Notes: a model not told the origin generated them from the sequence alone. A stretch of DNA of 64,000 nt from Enterovibrio sp. JCM 19048 (GCA_001310415.1 BAXE01000009.1:112404-176403); one strand, 5' to 3'. Shown: positions 18,922 through 30,247, counted from the first letter of the stretch. A program made the numbers and translations.

Positions 18922-21191
18922 ATGTTGAACCTATTCAAAAAGTTGTGCTCAAGCCTACTGATTAATGTCGCATTGACTTCAATGTTATTCTCATTGAATG
19001 CCATGGCAGAGCAGTCAGAAAGACCCACCATTGGCTTGGTGCTGGGCGGTGGCGGTGCGAAAGGGGCGGCGCACGTTGGCGTACTCAAGGCGCTGGAAGA
19101 AATGCGTATTCCTGTCGACTACATTGCCGGTACCAGTATGGGGGCTTATGTCGGCGGGCTTTACAGCATTGGCATGAGCGCTGATGAAATTGATGGCCTG
19201 ATGGGCTCCATCAATTGGAAAGAAGGCTATCAGGATAGGGTTTACCGCGGCGATCGCCGTATCCGCGATAAAGATCATGAAGATCGCTACAATCTCTCTA
19301 CTAACCTCGGCTTTGATTTCAAAAGCCTGAAAACTCCTCAGGGCATTGTGCAGGGTCAGAACATGATCCGTATTTTGCGTGACTCCACCGGCAACTTCCT
19401 GCGCTGAAATCTTTCAATGACATGGTGATCCCATACCGCGCAGTCGCAACGGATATTGAACGGCTGCAACCGGTTGTCATCGACAGTGGCCAGTTAACGG
19501 AAGCCATGCTGGCGAGTATGGCAGTGCCAGGTGCACTGCCACCGGTCGAACTCAATGGCCGCTATCTGGTAGACGGTGGGCCGGTTAATAACATGCCGGT
19601 CGATGTCGCCAAAGCGATGGGGGCAGACATTGTCATTGCGGTCGATATCAGTACCGATTACAGCCCGGCCGCGGAGCTTGGTTCGTACCTACAGGTCATG
19701 AACCAACTGGTTAACTATATGGTGCGCAACAGCACTGATGAACAGATTGCCAATATGACCAACCAGGATGTGCTGCTAAAGCCCCAGGTTGGCAATATGG
19801 AAACCACCGAGTTTGAGCGCATGCCGGAAGCATTCGATAAAGGTTTCCAGGCTGCGTTTTCCCAGCGTCAGACACTGAGTAAGCTAGCACTCAGTGCGGG
19901 CGAGTATCAGGAATACATTGAAGCCAAACAGCAGCGCCGCCGACTGATGCTGTTTGGGGGAATGCTGAATGTCGACCATATCGTTATTGATAACGAAACC
20001 AGCTTTTCTGATTCTGTCCTCAAAGCGCGGTTGGCGCTGGAAACCGGCATGATGGACTCGACCAAGCTTGAGACAGCAGTGCAGAACCTTTATGCGTTGG
20101 ACCGGTTTGAAACCGTGCGCTACCACATCGAAAGCGAGGGTGACGAAAACACCCTGATGGTCAATGTGAGGGAGAAAAGCTGGGGGCCAAACTTCGTTGA
20201 TTTCCGCTTTGCACTGGAAGATAACTTCCAGTCCGGTACGAATTTTTCTGCCGGGGTCAGTATTAACTCCACCGGATTGTCAGATTATGGCGCTGAGCTG
20301 CGTACCATTCTTGAACTTGGTACCGATAAAAAAGCGCAGGCGGAGTTGTATCTGCCATTCAGTGCCGACCAGCTGTTCTTTACTGAAATACTCGGGGGTG
20401 TGGAAGTACGTGAGCGTGACCAGTATTTCCGCTCTGAAGAGCCACTGCTGGGTGAAGACACTTTTACGCTGGGAACCCGCTACAGCGAAGTGATTGGTGA
20501 CATAGGCTTTGGCTGGCAGCCTGAGCTATGGGGCGAATTTAAAGTCGGCTATCGCTACATTGACGGCGAGGAAGAGCAGGCGGGCGGGCTCATCTCGCAG
20601 CGTTACAAGCGCAGCATGCCATACTTGACCTTTACACTGGACACGCTCGATAACCGCGTTTTCCCCAACTATGGTGCTTATCTTGATGCCTCGCTGGGCT
20701 TTGCCAGCGATACCCTTCTCTCCAATGGTGATAGGGCGGAATCAGAAGCGAGTGTGCTGAATGTGGAAGGTATTTATGCCAAAAACTGGGGCAAACACAC
20801 GGTTTACGGCAAGGGGAAATACGGCACCATCAATGCACGGGTCGGTAATGTGGCCATTGAACCCCATGAACTGGGTGGCTTTCTGAACCTGTCAGGGATC
20901 CCGCGTGATTCCCTCTGGGCCAATAACATTGCCTATGGCGCATTGGTTTACCGCTATCGCCTGCTGGATAACGACTTCGGACTGTTTAAATCTCCTGTTT
21001 ATTTAGGCACTTCCATTGAATACGGTGGAGTGTGGAACAACCCAGATTTTTCGTTAAAAGAAGTGCCGTTTTATACCGCAGGCAGTATATTTGCTGGTGT
21101 TGATTCTCCACTGGGGCCGATCATAGTCGCCTATGGTCGTACAGAAAATAATCTCGATTCGTTCTATTTTATAGTCGGGTCCCAGTTCTAA
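18922..21191 (+). CDS. Patatin-like phospholipase with outer-membrane beta-barrel (PlpD-like, type Vd), one frameshift
   Basis: A signal peptide (residues 1-29, cleavage near AMA-EQ) is followed by a patatin domain with oxyanion loop [11 protein letters not shown], nucleophile elbow GTSMG, and catalytic Asp in LVDGGPVNN. The second half has a POTRA-like segment ([16 protein letters not shown]) and a C-terminal Omp85/surface-antigen barrel ending [19 protein letters not shown] with terminal Phe. This is the layout of PlpD of P. aeruginosa, which exports its own lipase. The frame breaks near 19401 (one base, [21 protein letters not shown]). Joined, it is about 756 residues. The substrate is unknown. 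Confidence 0.9.
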
Positions 21192-21206
21192 AGGACTGAT
21201 GGAGAG

Positions 21207-21224
21207 AAGCGCCCGCGCTTTTCT
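21207..21224 (+). terminator. Weak terminator-like hairpin after the patatin gene
   Basis: AAGCG, CCCG, CGCTT followed by TTCTT, 16 bases after the stop codon. The stem is only 5 bp. The rest of 21225-21419 is the acnB leader, where I see no gene. Confidence 0.35.
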
Positions 21225-21419
21225 TGCTGATAAATCAAATGTTTCATTCCGTGGCTGGAATTTAAAATTTGGTTAAAAAGTGATAACATGCCAGCTTCGT
21301 CATGCAGGGCTTCATAGAGAAAGATAGCTACCCCTACATTTCACTGAGTACCTGCAAGCCGAGCTTAATTCCAAGGATGTCTGGCCGCGACGGCCGGACC
21401 GAAATATGAGGAAAACGTC

Positions 21420-24014
21420 GTGCTTGAAGCCTACCGTAAACACGTCGAAGAACGTGCTGCTCAGGGCATTGTCCCTAAACCACTCGATGCGGAGCAAACC
21501 GCCAGCCTTATCGAATTGCTCAAGAACCCACCGGCAGGTGAAGAAGACACACTGGTTGATCTACTTGAAAACCGCATTCCACCGGGTGTGGATGAAGCAG
21601 CTTATGTAAAAGCTGGCTTTCTGGCGGCTGTCGCAAAAGGTGAAGCAAGCTCACCACTGGTTTCCAAAGAACGCGCCGTAGAACTGCTGGGCACTATGCA
21701 AGGCGGTTACAACATCGAGCCGTTAGTCACGCTGCTTGACGACGCAGCACTGGCATCTATCGCTGCAAAGGCGCTGTCACATACCCTGCTGATGTTTGAT
21801 GCTTTCTATGATGTGGAAGAGAAAGCCAAAGCAGGCAACGCTTTTGCCAAGCAAGTCATGCAATCCTGGGCAGACGCAGAATGGTTCCTGTCCAAGCCTA
21901 ACGTGCCAGAGAAAGTCACCCTGACTGTTTTCAAAGTGACCGGTGAAACCAACACCGATGACTTGTCACCGGCCCCGGATGCCTGGTCACGCCCTGACAT
22001 TCCACTGCACGCCCTGGCAATGCTGAAAAACGAACGTGACGGCATTAACCCTGACCAAGCGGGCGTGGTTGGCCCAATCAAGCAAATCGAAGCACTGAAA
22101 GAGCAGGGCCATCAGTTGGTTTATGTGGGTGACGTTGTGGGTACCGGTTCTTCCCGTAAATCTGCAACCAACTCTGTGCTTTGGTTCATGGGTGACGATA
22201 TCCACACGTGCCAAACAAGCGCGCAGGCGGTTTCTGTCTGGGCGGCAAGATTGCCCCAATCTTCTTCAACACCATGGAAGATGCAGGCGCACTGCCTATC
22301 GAGCTGGATGTTTCCAAGCTCAACATGGGCGATGTGATTGACATTTACCCATTCAAAGGCGAAGTACGCAGCATGGTTCAGACGAAGTACTGTCGACCTT
22401 CAAACTGAAAACTGATGTGCTTTACGATGAAGTCCGTGCAGGTGGCCGTATTCCTTTGATCATCGGCCGTGGTCTGACAGACCGCGCACGCGAAGCGTTG
22501 GGTCTGGAGCCATCAGATGTGTTCCGCCGTCCGCAGCCAGTGGCTGATACTGGTAAAGGTTTCACCCTTGGCCAGAAAATGGTGGGTAAAGCGTGTGGTG
22601 TGGAAGGTATCCGCCCAGGCACTTACTGTGAGCCTAAGATGACCACCGTAGGCTCCCAGGATACCACTGGCCCTATGACCCGTGATGAACTGAAAGATCT
22701 GGCGTGTCTCGCTTCTCTGCCGATCTGACCATGCAGTCTTTCTGTCACACCTCGGCTTACCCTAAACCGGTTGATGTGAACACCCATCACACCCTGCCAG
22801 ATTTCATCATGAACCGCGGCGGTGTTTCCCTGCGTCCGGGTGATGGTGTTATCCACTCATGGCTGAACCGCATGCTGCTGCCAGATACCGTTGGTACCGG
22901 CGGTGACTCGCACACCCGTTTCCCGCTGGGGATTTCGTTCCCGGCTGGTTCCGGTCTGGTTGCGTTTGCTGCGGCGACAGGTGTAATGCCACTGGATATG
23001 CCAGAGTCGATTCTGGTTCGCTTCAAAGGCGAGATGCAGCCAGGTATCACTTTGCGTGATCTGGTGCATGCAATCCCTTACTACGCGATCCAGCAAGGTC
23101 TGCTGACCGTTGAGAAAGCCGGTAAGATCAACGCATTCTCAGGCCGTATCCTCGAAATCGAAGGCGTTGAGCACCTGACGGTTGAGCAGGCGTTTGAACT
23201 GTCTGATGCATCGGCAGAGCGCTCAGCGGCAGGTTGTACCGTGAAGCTGTCTCAAGCGTCAGTGGCAGAGTACCTCGAATCGAACATCGTGATGCTGAAG
23301 TGGATGATCAGTGAAGGCTATGGCGATCGCCGTACTATTGAGCGCCGCATCAGTGCGATGGAAGCATGGCTTACAAACCCAGAGCTGATGGAAGCTGACA
23401 AAGACGCAGAATACGCAGAAGTGATCGAAATCGATCTGGCTGAAATCAAAGAGCCAATCCTGTGTGCACCGAACGATCCTGATGATGCTCGCCTGCTGTC
23501 TGATGTCGCTGGCGACAAAGTGGATGAAGTGTTCATCGGCTCTTGTATGACCAACATCGGTCACTTCCGCGCGGCTGGTAAACTGCTGGATAAATTCGGC
23601 GGTACGCTGCAAACCCGTCTGTGGGTAGCTCCGCCAACCAAGATGGATCGCGACCAGCTGACTGAAGAAGGTTACTACGGTATCTTCGGCCGCGCGGGTG
23701 TGCGTATCGAAACCCCGGGATGTTCACTGTGTATGGGTAACCAGGCGCGCGTTGCAGACAAAGCAACCGTGATTTCAACCTCCACCCGTAACTTCCCGAA
23801 CCGTCTGGGTACCGGTGCGAATGTTTACCTGTCTTCGGCAGAGTTGGCATCAGTGGGCGCAATTCTTGGCCGCATCCCGACGGTTGAAGAGTATCTGGAA
23901 TACGCGAAGCAAATTGATGCGACAGCGGCAGATACCTACCGCTATCTGAACTTCCACCGTATGCCGCAGTACACCAAAAAAGCGGACGAAGTGATCATTC
24001 AGACTGCAGTGTAA
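21420..24014 (+). CDS. acnB: Aconitate hydratase B, three frameshifts
   Basis: AcnB is the main TCA-cycle aconitase and 2-methylisocitrate dehydratase, with a [4Fe-4S] cluster. Family order: HEAT-like domain, swivel domain ([38 protein letters not shown]), then domains 1-3 with cluster cysteines in [10 protein letters not shown] and [11 protein letters not shown]. The frame breaks near 22205 (one C missing in DDIPHVPNK), 22372 and 22707 (LACLGFSADL). Joined, it is about 866 residues and almost collinear with the E. coli protein. The start is GTG at 21420 with SD AGGA eight bases upstream. Strong codon bias suggests high expression. Confidence 0.96.
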
Positions 24015-24036
24015 GTTATCTCGGATATTGAATAGC

Positions 24037-24065
24037 AAAAAGCCTCCAGCGATGGAGGCTTTCTT
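24037..24065 (+). terminator. Rho-independent terminator after acnB
   Basis: AAAGCCTCCA, loop GCGA, TGGAGGCTTT followed by CTTCG. A strong 10-bp stem. Confidence 0.9.
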
Positions 24066-24095
24066 CGTTTTGGCGCTACTGATAACCCAGTACCT

Positions 24096-24207
24096 GAGAC
24101 TTGAGACTTGAGACTTGAGACTTGAGACCTGAGACCCAGAGCCAGAGCCCAGAGCCCAGGACCTAGGACCTAGGACCCAGAACCCAGAACCTAGAATTTA
24201 GAAACCA
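24096..24207 (+). repeat. Heptad array 2: GAGACTT units drifting along a strict 7-bp period
   Basis: Four perfect GAGACTT units (24096-24123; GTCTCAA on the other strand) pass into GAGACCT, GAGACCC, AGAGCCA, GAGCCCA, GAGCCCA, GGACCTA, GGACCTA, GGACCCA, GAACCCA, GAACCTA, GAATTTA and GAAACCA. The 7-bp period is kept through 16 units while the sequence drifts. The last three units overlap the 3' end of the glycerate kinase gene and supply its stop codon (24191-24193). Confidence 0.9.
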
Positions 24208-25335
24208 GGTTCAGCGTCAGTAATCTCGCCACATTCGCTGCCGTGTTTTCCACGTTCACCGCACCTTCACGCAGCGCCTCTTCCAGCGATACCGAACGAG
24301 GTACCACGCTGAATACGGCATCAATGCCATGCTCATGCACTACATCAACGTCATTGGATACACAGCCAGCGATACCGATCACCGGAAGGTTAAACTGCTT
24401 GGCACAGCGCGCCACACCCATCGGGGTTTTGCCGTGGACGGTCTGGCTGTCCATGCGGCCTTCGCCGGTGATCACCAGATCCGCATCTTTCAGGTGCTCA
24501 GAAAGGTTAACCGCGTCCATCACGATGTTGATGCCCGGACGCAGGTCAGCGTTGAATATACCCATCAATGCCGCGCCCATACCACCCGCAGCACCTGCGC
24601 CTGCGCTGTTTTTCACATCGCGGCCAAGTTCAGTGTTCATCACATCAGCGTAGTGGGAGAGGTTGGCATCCAGCTTCATCACCATGCTTGGTGTTGCGCC
24701 TTTTTGTGGGCCAAAAATCGCGGATGCGCCTTTCTCGCCACAAAGCGGGTTGTCCACGTCACAGGCCACTTCCAGTTTTACCTCAGCCAGACGGCTGTCG
24801 ATACCACTGCAATCGATAGTGTGGATGTGTTCTAGTGCGCCGCCGCCAAAGCCAATGGCATTGCCTTCTTTATCCAGCAGTTTGACGCCCAGCGCCTGTG
24901 CCATGCCTGCGCCACCATCGTTGGTTGCACTGCCGCCGATACCGACAATCAGGTGAGTGGCACCATGCTCCAAGGCTGCTTTGATCAGTTCACCGGTACC
25001 GAAACTGGTGGTCACCAGCGGGTTGCGCTGTGAAGGTGGCACCAAATGCAGGCCGGATGCTGCTGCCATTTCAATGACTGCGGTCTTGCCGTCACCCATC
25101 AGGCCGAAGAAGCCTTCCACTTCGTTTCCAAGCGGGCCGGTCACGTTCACGGTAATGATCTGTCCGCCTGTGGCATCAACCAGTGACTGAACCGTGCCTT
25201 CACCGCCGTCTGCCATTGGCAGTTTAACGATATCAGCATCTGGCATCACACGTCAAAACCGTTTTCAATGGCAACAGCAACGTCCATTGCTGACAGGCTT
25301 TCTTTATAAGAATCAGGGGCAATAACAATTTTCAT
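24191..25335 (-). CDS. garK: Glycerate 2-kinase (GarK/GlxK type), one frameshift
   Basis: It phosphorylates D-glycerate to 2-phosphoglycerate, feeding glycolysis from glycerate, glucarate or galactarate breakdown. The N-terminus MKIVIAPDSYKESLSAMDVA starts at ATG 25335; a one-base shift near 25245 (IENGF/VMPDADIVKLP) joins it to the long frame. Family blocks include PMADGGEGTVQSLV, HLIVGIGGSATNDGGAGMAQALG, and DLVITGEGRMDSQT. Joined, it is about 380 residues. The last codons and TAG lie in heptad array 2. It is the last gene of a cdaR-gntP-garK group. garK and glxK cannot be told apart from sequence alone. Confidence 0.9.
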
Positions 25336-25346
25336 CAGCAATGTCC

Positions 25347-26610
25347 TCAAACAAACAGACCAAACACACCAAAGATAAGGGTAGAAACCAGCGCAATCAC
25401 AAAACCGACTGCTGATTCGTAAGGAATAAGCTTCAGGCGTTCTTTCATATCCATGTGAACCGCGCCGCCAGTGGCGTGGAAGAAGCTGCCGTGTGGCATG
25501 TGGTCAAACACAGTCGCACCGGCGTGGATCATGGCAGCGCCCGCCAGTGCCGGCACACCCAGTTCAAGAATAGTATTGGCAAACACACTGCTCGCCACCG
25601 CGGTACCCGCCGTCGTGGACGCCGTTGCCAATGACATCAGGCGCCAGAGAACGGAGCCAGCAGGTAAGAAGGCAGGCCAGAGCTGGTCAGCATATCAATC
25701 AGGCCATTTTTCAGACCGGAGTTAGCAATAATGCCCGCCAGTGTGCCCGTACCCAGCAGCATCACTGCTACCGGTGCCATGCGGTTTAGGCCAGACACTG
25801 CGAAATGGTTGGAATCGCGGAAGCGGCGCATTGCCAGCGCGCCCAACAGGCCACCCAAAGGCAGGGCGATCAGAGGGTCGATGTTGATGCCTGCAATCGG
25901 ACGAAGGGCCAGTAAAGAGATAGCAACCATAGGGGCAACAATCGCTGCACCAAAGGAAGGCAGGCGGCTCATGTCAACTTCGACTACTTCAGACGCAGCC
26001 ACTTTGCTGCCACGGTTTACCAGCTTTTTGGCAATAAAGTAGGCTGCCAGCATACCGAACAGGCCTGGGATAACACCGGCTGCCATTACTGACGTCAGGG
26101 GAACGTTGAAGGCATCAGCAGCCGCAATGGCATTAGGGTTCGGGGACATGACGTTACCCGCTTTACCGCCGCCAACCATGGCCAGAAGGATGGCCATTTT
26201 AGAAAGATCCGCACGGCGGGCAATGGCCAGCGCAATCGGTGCCACGGTGATCACCGCAACATCAACAAACACGCCAACGGCTGTCAGGATCATGGTTGCC
26301 ACCGCCAGTGCCAGCAGGGCACGGGTTTCGCCGACTTTTTTCACAATCGTTTCAGCAATAGTGGTCGCTGCACCGGACTCAATCAGTACGCCCGCCAACA
26401 CACCTGCTGCGAGAATACGCAGCACTGCAGTCACGATACCCTGCGCGCCGCCAATCATCAGCGACACAGTATCAGTCAGTGACACGCCACCAACGATACC
26501 ACCTACCAGTGCACCGACAATCATGCCGTATGCAGGCGGAACCTTTCTTAAAATCAAGGTAATGGAAACAATCAGGGCAGCGAGGCGCCCAAGGTAGAAA
26601 CTTCGGTCAT
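25347..26610 (-). CDS. GntP-family gluconate/glycerate permease, two frameshifts
   Basis: An integral membrane proton symporter of the GntP family, with about 12 hydrophobic segments. Diagnostic blocks are PPAYGMIVGALVGGIVGG, FVDVAVITVAPIALAIARRA, MVGGGKAGNVMSPNPNAIAA, and near the C-terminus GAAMIHAGATVFDHMPHGSF. The start is ATG 26610 (MTEVSTLG). Shifts near 26580 and 25637 break the frame; joined, it is about 420 residues. It ends 11 bases before the kinase start. Linkage to cdaR and glycerate kinase suggests uptake of glycerate or a related sugar acid. Confidence 0.87.
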
Positions 26611-26716
26611 CTCATACTTCTCGGCTGAAACGAAAAACTGCCAGCACTGTACGACGCCGACTAGCAACTTGCTTTAGACGCTTGACTAAATTTGAGGCAG
26701 GTAGGGGCAGCTTTGT

Positions 26717-26732
26717 TTGTGCATTTGCACAA
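26717..26732. promoter_or_regulatory. Perfect 7-2-7 palindrome between cdaR and the permease, candidate CdaR operator
   Basis: TTGTGCA-TT-TGCACAA lies two bases beyond the cdaR stop codon and 107 bases upstream of the permease start. Position and symmetry suit an operator for the adjacent regulator. The palindrome is seen directly; its link to CdaR is inferred. Confidence 0.55.
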
Positions 26733-26734
26733 TT

Positions 26735-27886
26735 TTACTGTTTTTGGCACCAGGTAAGGAAAGACAAATAGAGTAAGGTTCTCTCCTCTAACTTGTTGAT
26801 ATCTAACTCTGTTATGTCAGAAATGCGCTGCAGGCGGTAGCGCAGGGTATTGCGGTGGATATGCAGGCTTTCGCACGTTTGAACTAAATCACAATTCTGT
26901 TCGAAAAATACCGACAGTGTCCGAATTAAAGTGCCACGGGTGTCGTTTTCAATCAAAAAGTTAATGGCCGCATGCAGTTGTCGGGTGCGCCAGTCATTTT
27001 CAGGCATGGCGCTGAGCAGCACGGCGAGGGCATGGTCTTGGTAATACATGACGGTTTCATCAGCGCGGCTGGCTGACAGCGTCGCGCTGGCGGTCTGGTA
27101 AGACTGGGCAAGCCCCTTGAGGGTTGGGAAGTAACCGCCATAGGCAATCTGCACGCGGAAAGCACGTTGTTCAGCGATACGTTTAAGCAGCAATTTAACT
27201 TTCTTCTGTTCAGACTTGCGCGACCATTCACCGTTTTCGACAGCAATGGGTTTCAGCACCACAATCTCGTTGCGGGATACCGAAGTAATGCCGACCAGGT
27301 TGTCACGCTCAGGGTATTCAAGCAGGTGAACCATGGACTGGAGGTGTTCCAAGGATAGGGTTTCAGCCTTATTGGGATGCAATTTGATGATGGCCGCCAC
27401 ACGGGGCTGTTCAAGGTCGAGATCCAAGCGCTGGGCGATAGAAATCAGCTGTCTGTCGTTCAGTTCTGACTCTCGGATAAGCTGCAGCAACAGTTCTTCG
27501 CGGTGGCGTTTGTCCCACTGCATCTGGGAGATCAGTGCGGCTTGTTCGACAATAAGTTCTGCCGTCATTTTCACAAGCTCGCCATAGCGGCGTACATCGT
27601 CCGGGTTGCCGGAAATGCCGACTACACCGATAGCTTTGCCGTTAAATACCACCGGCAGGTTTACCCCGGGGCGAACCCCCATCAGCAAGTTGGAAGCAGC
27701 TTCATCAATTTCAACGACGCGGCTCTTTGAGAGTGTCAATAATGCGCCTTCATGCTTTTGATGCAGGCGGCTAGGATCGCCCGAGCCTATAATTAGCCCT
27801 TGCTCATCCATAACGTTGACGGAATACCCAATGATTTTCATCGTCCGTTCGACGATTTGACGCGCGATCATGCTGTTGAGTTGCAT
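26735..27886 (-). CDS. cdaR: Sugar-diacid utilisation regulator CdaR
   Basis: CdaR (SdaR) activates glucarate/galactarate/glycerate genes in E. coli. The N-terminal diacid-recognition domain (IARQIVERTMKIIGYSVNVMD, then GSGDPSRL and GVVGISG) is followed by a GGDEF-like linker region and a C-terminal PucR-type helix-turn-helix (CESLHIHRNTLRYRLQRI). ATG 27886 (MQLNSMIARQIV) is chosen because it gives the conserved N-terminus; the frame continues 31 codons upstream without homology. The protein is 383 residues and intact. It lies upstream of the permease and kinase on the same strand. Confidence 0.93.
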   Translation of the reverse strand: MQLNSMIARQIVERTMKIIGYSVNVMDEQGLIIGSGDPSRLHQKHEGALLTLSKSRVVEIDEAASNLLMGVRPGVNLPVVFNGKAIGVVGISGNPDDVRRYGELVKMTAELIVEQAALISQMQWDKRHREELLLQLIRESELNDRQLISIAQRLDLDLEQPRVAAIIKLHPNKAETLSLEHLQSMVHLLEYPERDNLVGITSVSRNEIVVLKPIAVENGEWSRKSEQKKVKLLLKRIAEQRAFRVQIAYGGYFPTLKGLAQSYQTASATLSASRADETVMYYQDHALAVLLSAMPENDWRTRQLHAAINFLIENDTRGTLIRTLSVFFEQNCDLVQTCESLHIHRNTLRYRLQRISDITELDINKLEERTLLYLSFLTWCQKQ

Positions 27887-27979
27887 TAGGCCTCGAGATC
27901 CTGACAATGAGCAGACTTTTTCCAACCAGCCCGCCGTGGAAACTTGGCAGGGCAAACAAAGTGATACCGAGGATAGCAC

Positions 27980-28357
27980 GTGGACTATGAATTTCGACGC
28001 AATACTTTAGATGACAGCTTTCATGCAGAGTTGTCCATGGGACATGAGGCGCTGGGACGTTGGCTGGTGGACGAATTAGGTACTGACCATGCTGCGATTG
28101 ATGAGGTAGTGGAAAACCTCAATCTCGTCATGGCACAGGGCGGTGAATGGACACGCGCTGGAAAAGTCTTCCACCTTCAACTGACTCAGGATGAAGCGCT
28201 GATCCAGGCCAATGTGTTGCTGGAAGGCGACGATGAAGAGATGCCGGACGTCGATCTGCATACCTATGAAGAAGAAAGCGTGTCACTGTGCGGCCCGGAA
28301 GATCTCCTTTTGGTGCTTGAAGCCTGGCAGGATTTTATTCGTCGCTATGGTAGATAA
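27980..28357 (+). CDS. yacL: UPF0231 family protein YacL
   Basis: A conserved gammaproteobacterial protein of unknown function, 125 residues, acidic, starting with GTG at 27980 and the characteristic MDYEFRRNTLDDSFHAELSM. In E. coli and Vibrio it follows acnB directly; here the cdaR-gntP-garK group lies between them on the other strand. The gene is intact. I cannot assign a function. Confidence 0.9.
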   Translation: MDYEFRRNTLDDSFHAELSMGHEALGRWLVDELGTDHAAIDEVVENLNLVMAQGGEWTRAGKVFHLQLTQDEALIQANVLLEGDDEEMPDVDLHTYEEESVSLCGPEDLLLVLEAWQDFIRRYGR

Positions 28358-28421
28358 CTCTCTGATTATAATTATTTAAAGTTGCCGTTATCGGCGCTTC
28401 TGACTCTAAGCACTTCCCCGG

Positions 28422-28457
28422 CGCACCGAAGTTGACGCAACAACTTGGTGCGTTTTT
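28422..28457 (+). terminator. Terminator after yacL
   Basis: CGCACC(G)AAGTTG, a 6-base loop, and CAACTTGGTGCG followed by TTTTT. A 12-bp stem with one bulged G. Confidence 0.85.
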
Positions 28458-28497
28458 CGTTACTCCCTTTCCCCATGCCAGATCTCGGTGAATGTTG

Positions 28498-28514
28498 TGC
28501 ACTAATATGGTGCA
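28498..28514. promoter_or_regulatory. NtrC enhancer site for glnK-amtB
   Basis: TGCACTAATATGGTGCA matches the NtrC consensus (GCAC-N7-GTGC). It lies 77 bases upstream of a -24/-12 type promoter and 122 bases before the glnK start codon. Confidence 0.85.
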
Positions 28515-28574
28515 TAAAAAATAGCCCGTACACTGATATTTATTTAAATAACTGATAAATAACACAAATAAAAA

Positions 28575-28590
28575 TTGGCATACGAATTGA
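28575..28590 (+). promoter_or_regulatory. Sigma54-type promoter for glnK-amtB
   Basis: TTGGCATACGAATTGA has the -24 GG and -12 G at the right spacing (GG-N10-G). The -12 dinucleotide reads GA instead of the usual GC. The upstream NtrC site supports nitrogen-limited expression. Confidence 0.65.
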
Positions 28591-28974
<384 letters not shown>

Positions 28975-28994
28975 GGTTAAAGGGAGTAAGAAAG

Positions 28995-30223
28995 ATGGAA
29001 TTGACTACAACTGTAATGGAGCTGCGTTACGCGCTCGATACCTTTTTCTTTTTGATGTCCGGTGCGCTGGTCATGTGGATGGCCGCAGGCTTTGCCATGT
29101 TGGAAGCGGGTCTGGTACGTTCGAAAAACACCACTGAAATCCTGACTAAAAACGTGTGTCTTTACGCCATTGCCTGTACCACTTACCTGCTGGTGGGCTA
29201 CAACATCATGTACGTGGACAACTCAGAAGGTGGCTGGTTGCCGTCGTTTGGTTTCCTTATCGGTACCCAAGCTGAAGACGCGGATCACTCTCTTGCATCA
29301 GACTTTTTCTTCCAGGTCGTCTTCGTCGCTACAGCAATGTCTGTGGTTTCCGGTGCGGTTGCTGAGCGCATGAAGCTTTGGGCATTCCTGGCTTTCTCTG
29401 TGGTACTGACTGCCTTTATCTACCAATTGAAGGTTACTGGACCTGGGGTGGCGGCTTCCTGTCTGAAGCGGGCTTCAGCGACTTTGCAGGCTCAGGTATC
29501 GTGCACATGGCAGGTGCGTCGGCAGCGCTGGCGGGTGTCCTGATGCTGGGTGCGCGTAAAGGCAAGTACGGCAAAAACGGCCAAATTTACCCAATCCCAG
29601 GCTCCAACCTGCCACTTGCAACCTTGGGTACGCTTATCCTGTGGTTTGGCTGGTTCGGTTTCAACGGCGGCTCGCAGCTGATGATCTCGGACTTCGAAAA
29701 CGCGACTGCTGTGGGCGAAATCTTCCTGAACACCAACGCAGCGGCGGCAGCGGGTGCCATCGTGGCGCTGGCAGTGTGTAAAGCAGCGTGGGGCAAGGCA
29801 GATCTCACCATGGTTCTGAACGGTGCCTTGGCCGGTCTGGTTGCAATCACTGCAGATCCGCTGTCACCTTCTCCGGTTGCTGCATTGACCATTGGTGGTC
29901 TGGCTGGTGCGCTGGTTGTGTTCAGCATCGTTGGTCTTGATAAGCTGAAAATCGATGACCCTGTAGGTGCAATTTCCGTACACGGTACCTGTGGCTTGTT
30001 TGGCCTGATGGTTGTGCCATTCAGCAACGCAGATGCTTCATTCGCAGGTCAGCTGTTCGGTGCACTGGTTATCTTTGCCTGGGTATTCGGTGCAAGCCTT
30101 GCGGTTTGGTCGGTACTGAAAGCCACCATGGGTATCCGTGTTAGCGAAGATGAAGAGCTGGAAGGAATGGATTTCCACGACTGTGGCGTGGATGCTTACC
30201 CAGAGTTCGTTAGCGTGAAATAA
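28995..30223 (+). CDS. amtB: Ammonium transporter AmtB, one frameshift
   Basis: A trimeric inner-membrane ammonium channel. Visible segments include the N-terminal FFFLMSGALVMWMAAGFAML, then MLEAGLVRSKN, the central VHMAGASAALAGVLMLGARKG with a pore His, and GAISVHGTCGLFG with the second pore His. One C is missing near 29425 (FIYPIEGYWTWGGGFL is restored by CCC). Joined, it is about 410 residues. This family member has no long N-terminal signal sequence. It forms an operon with glnK. Confidence 0.94.
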
Positions 30224-30247
30224 CCAAAACGATAGCTGAAGCATTCC

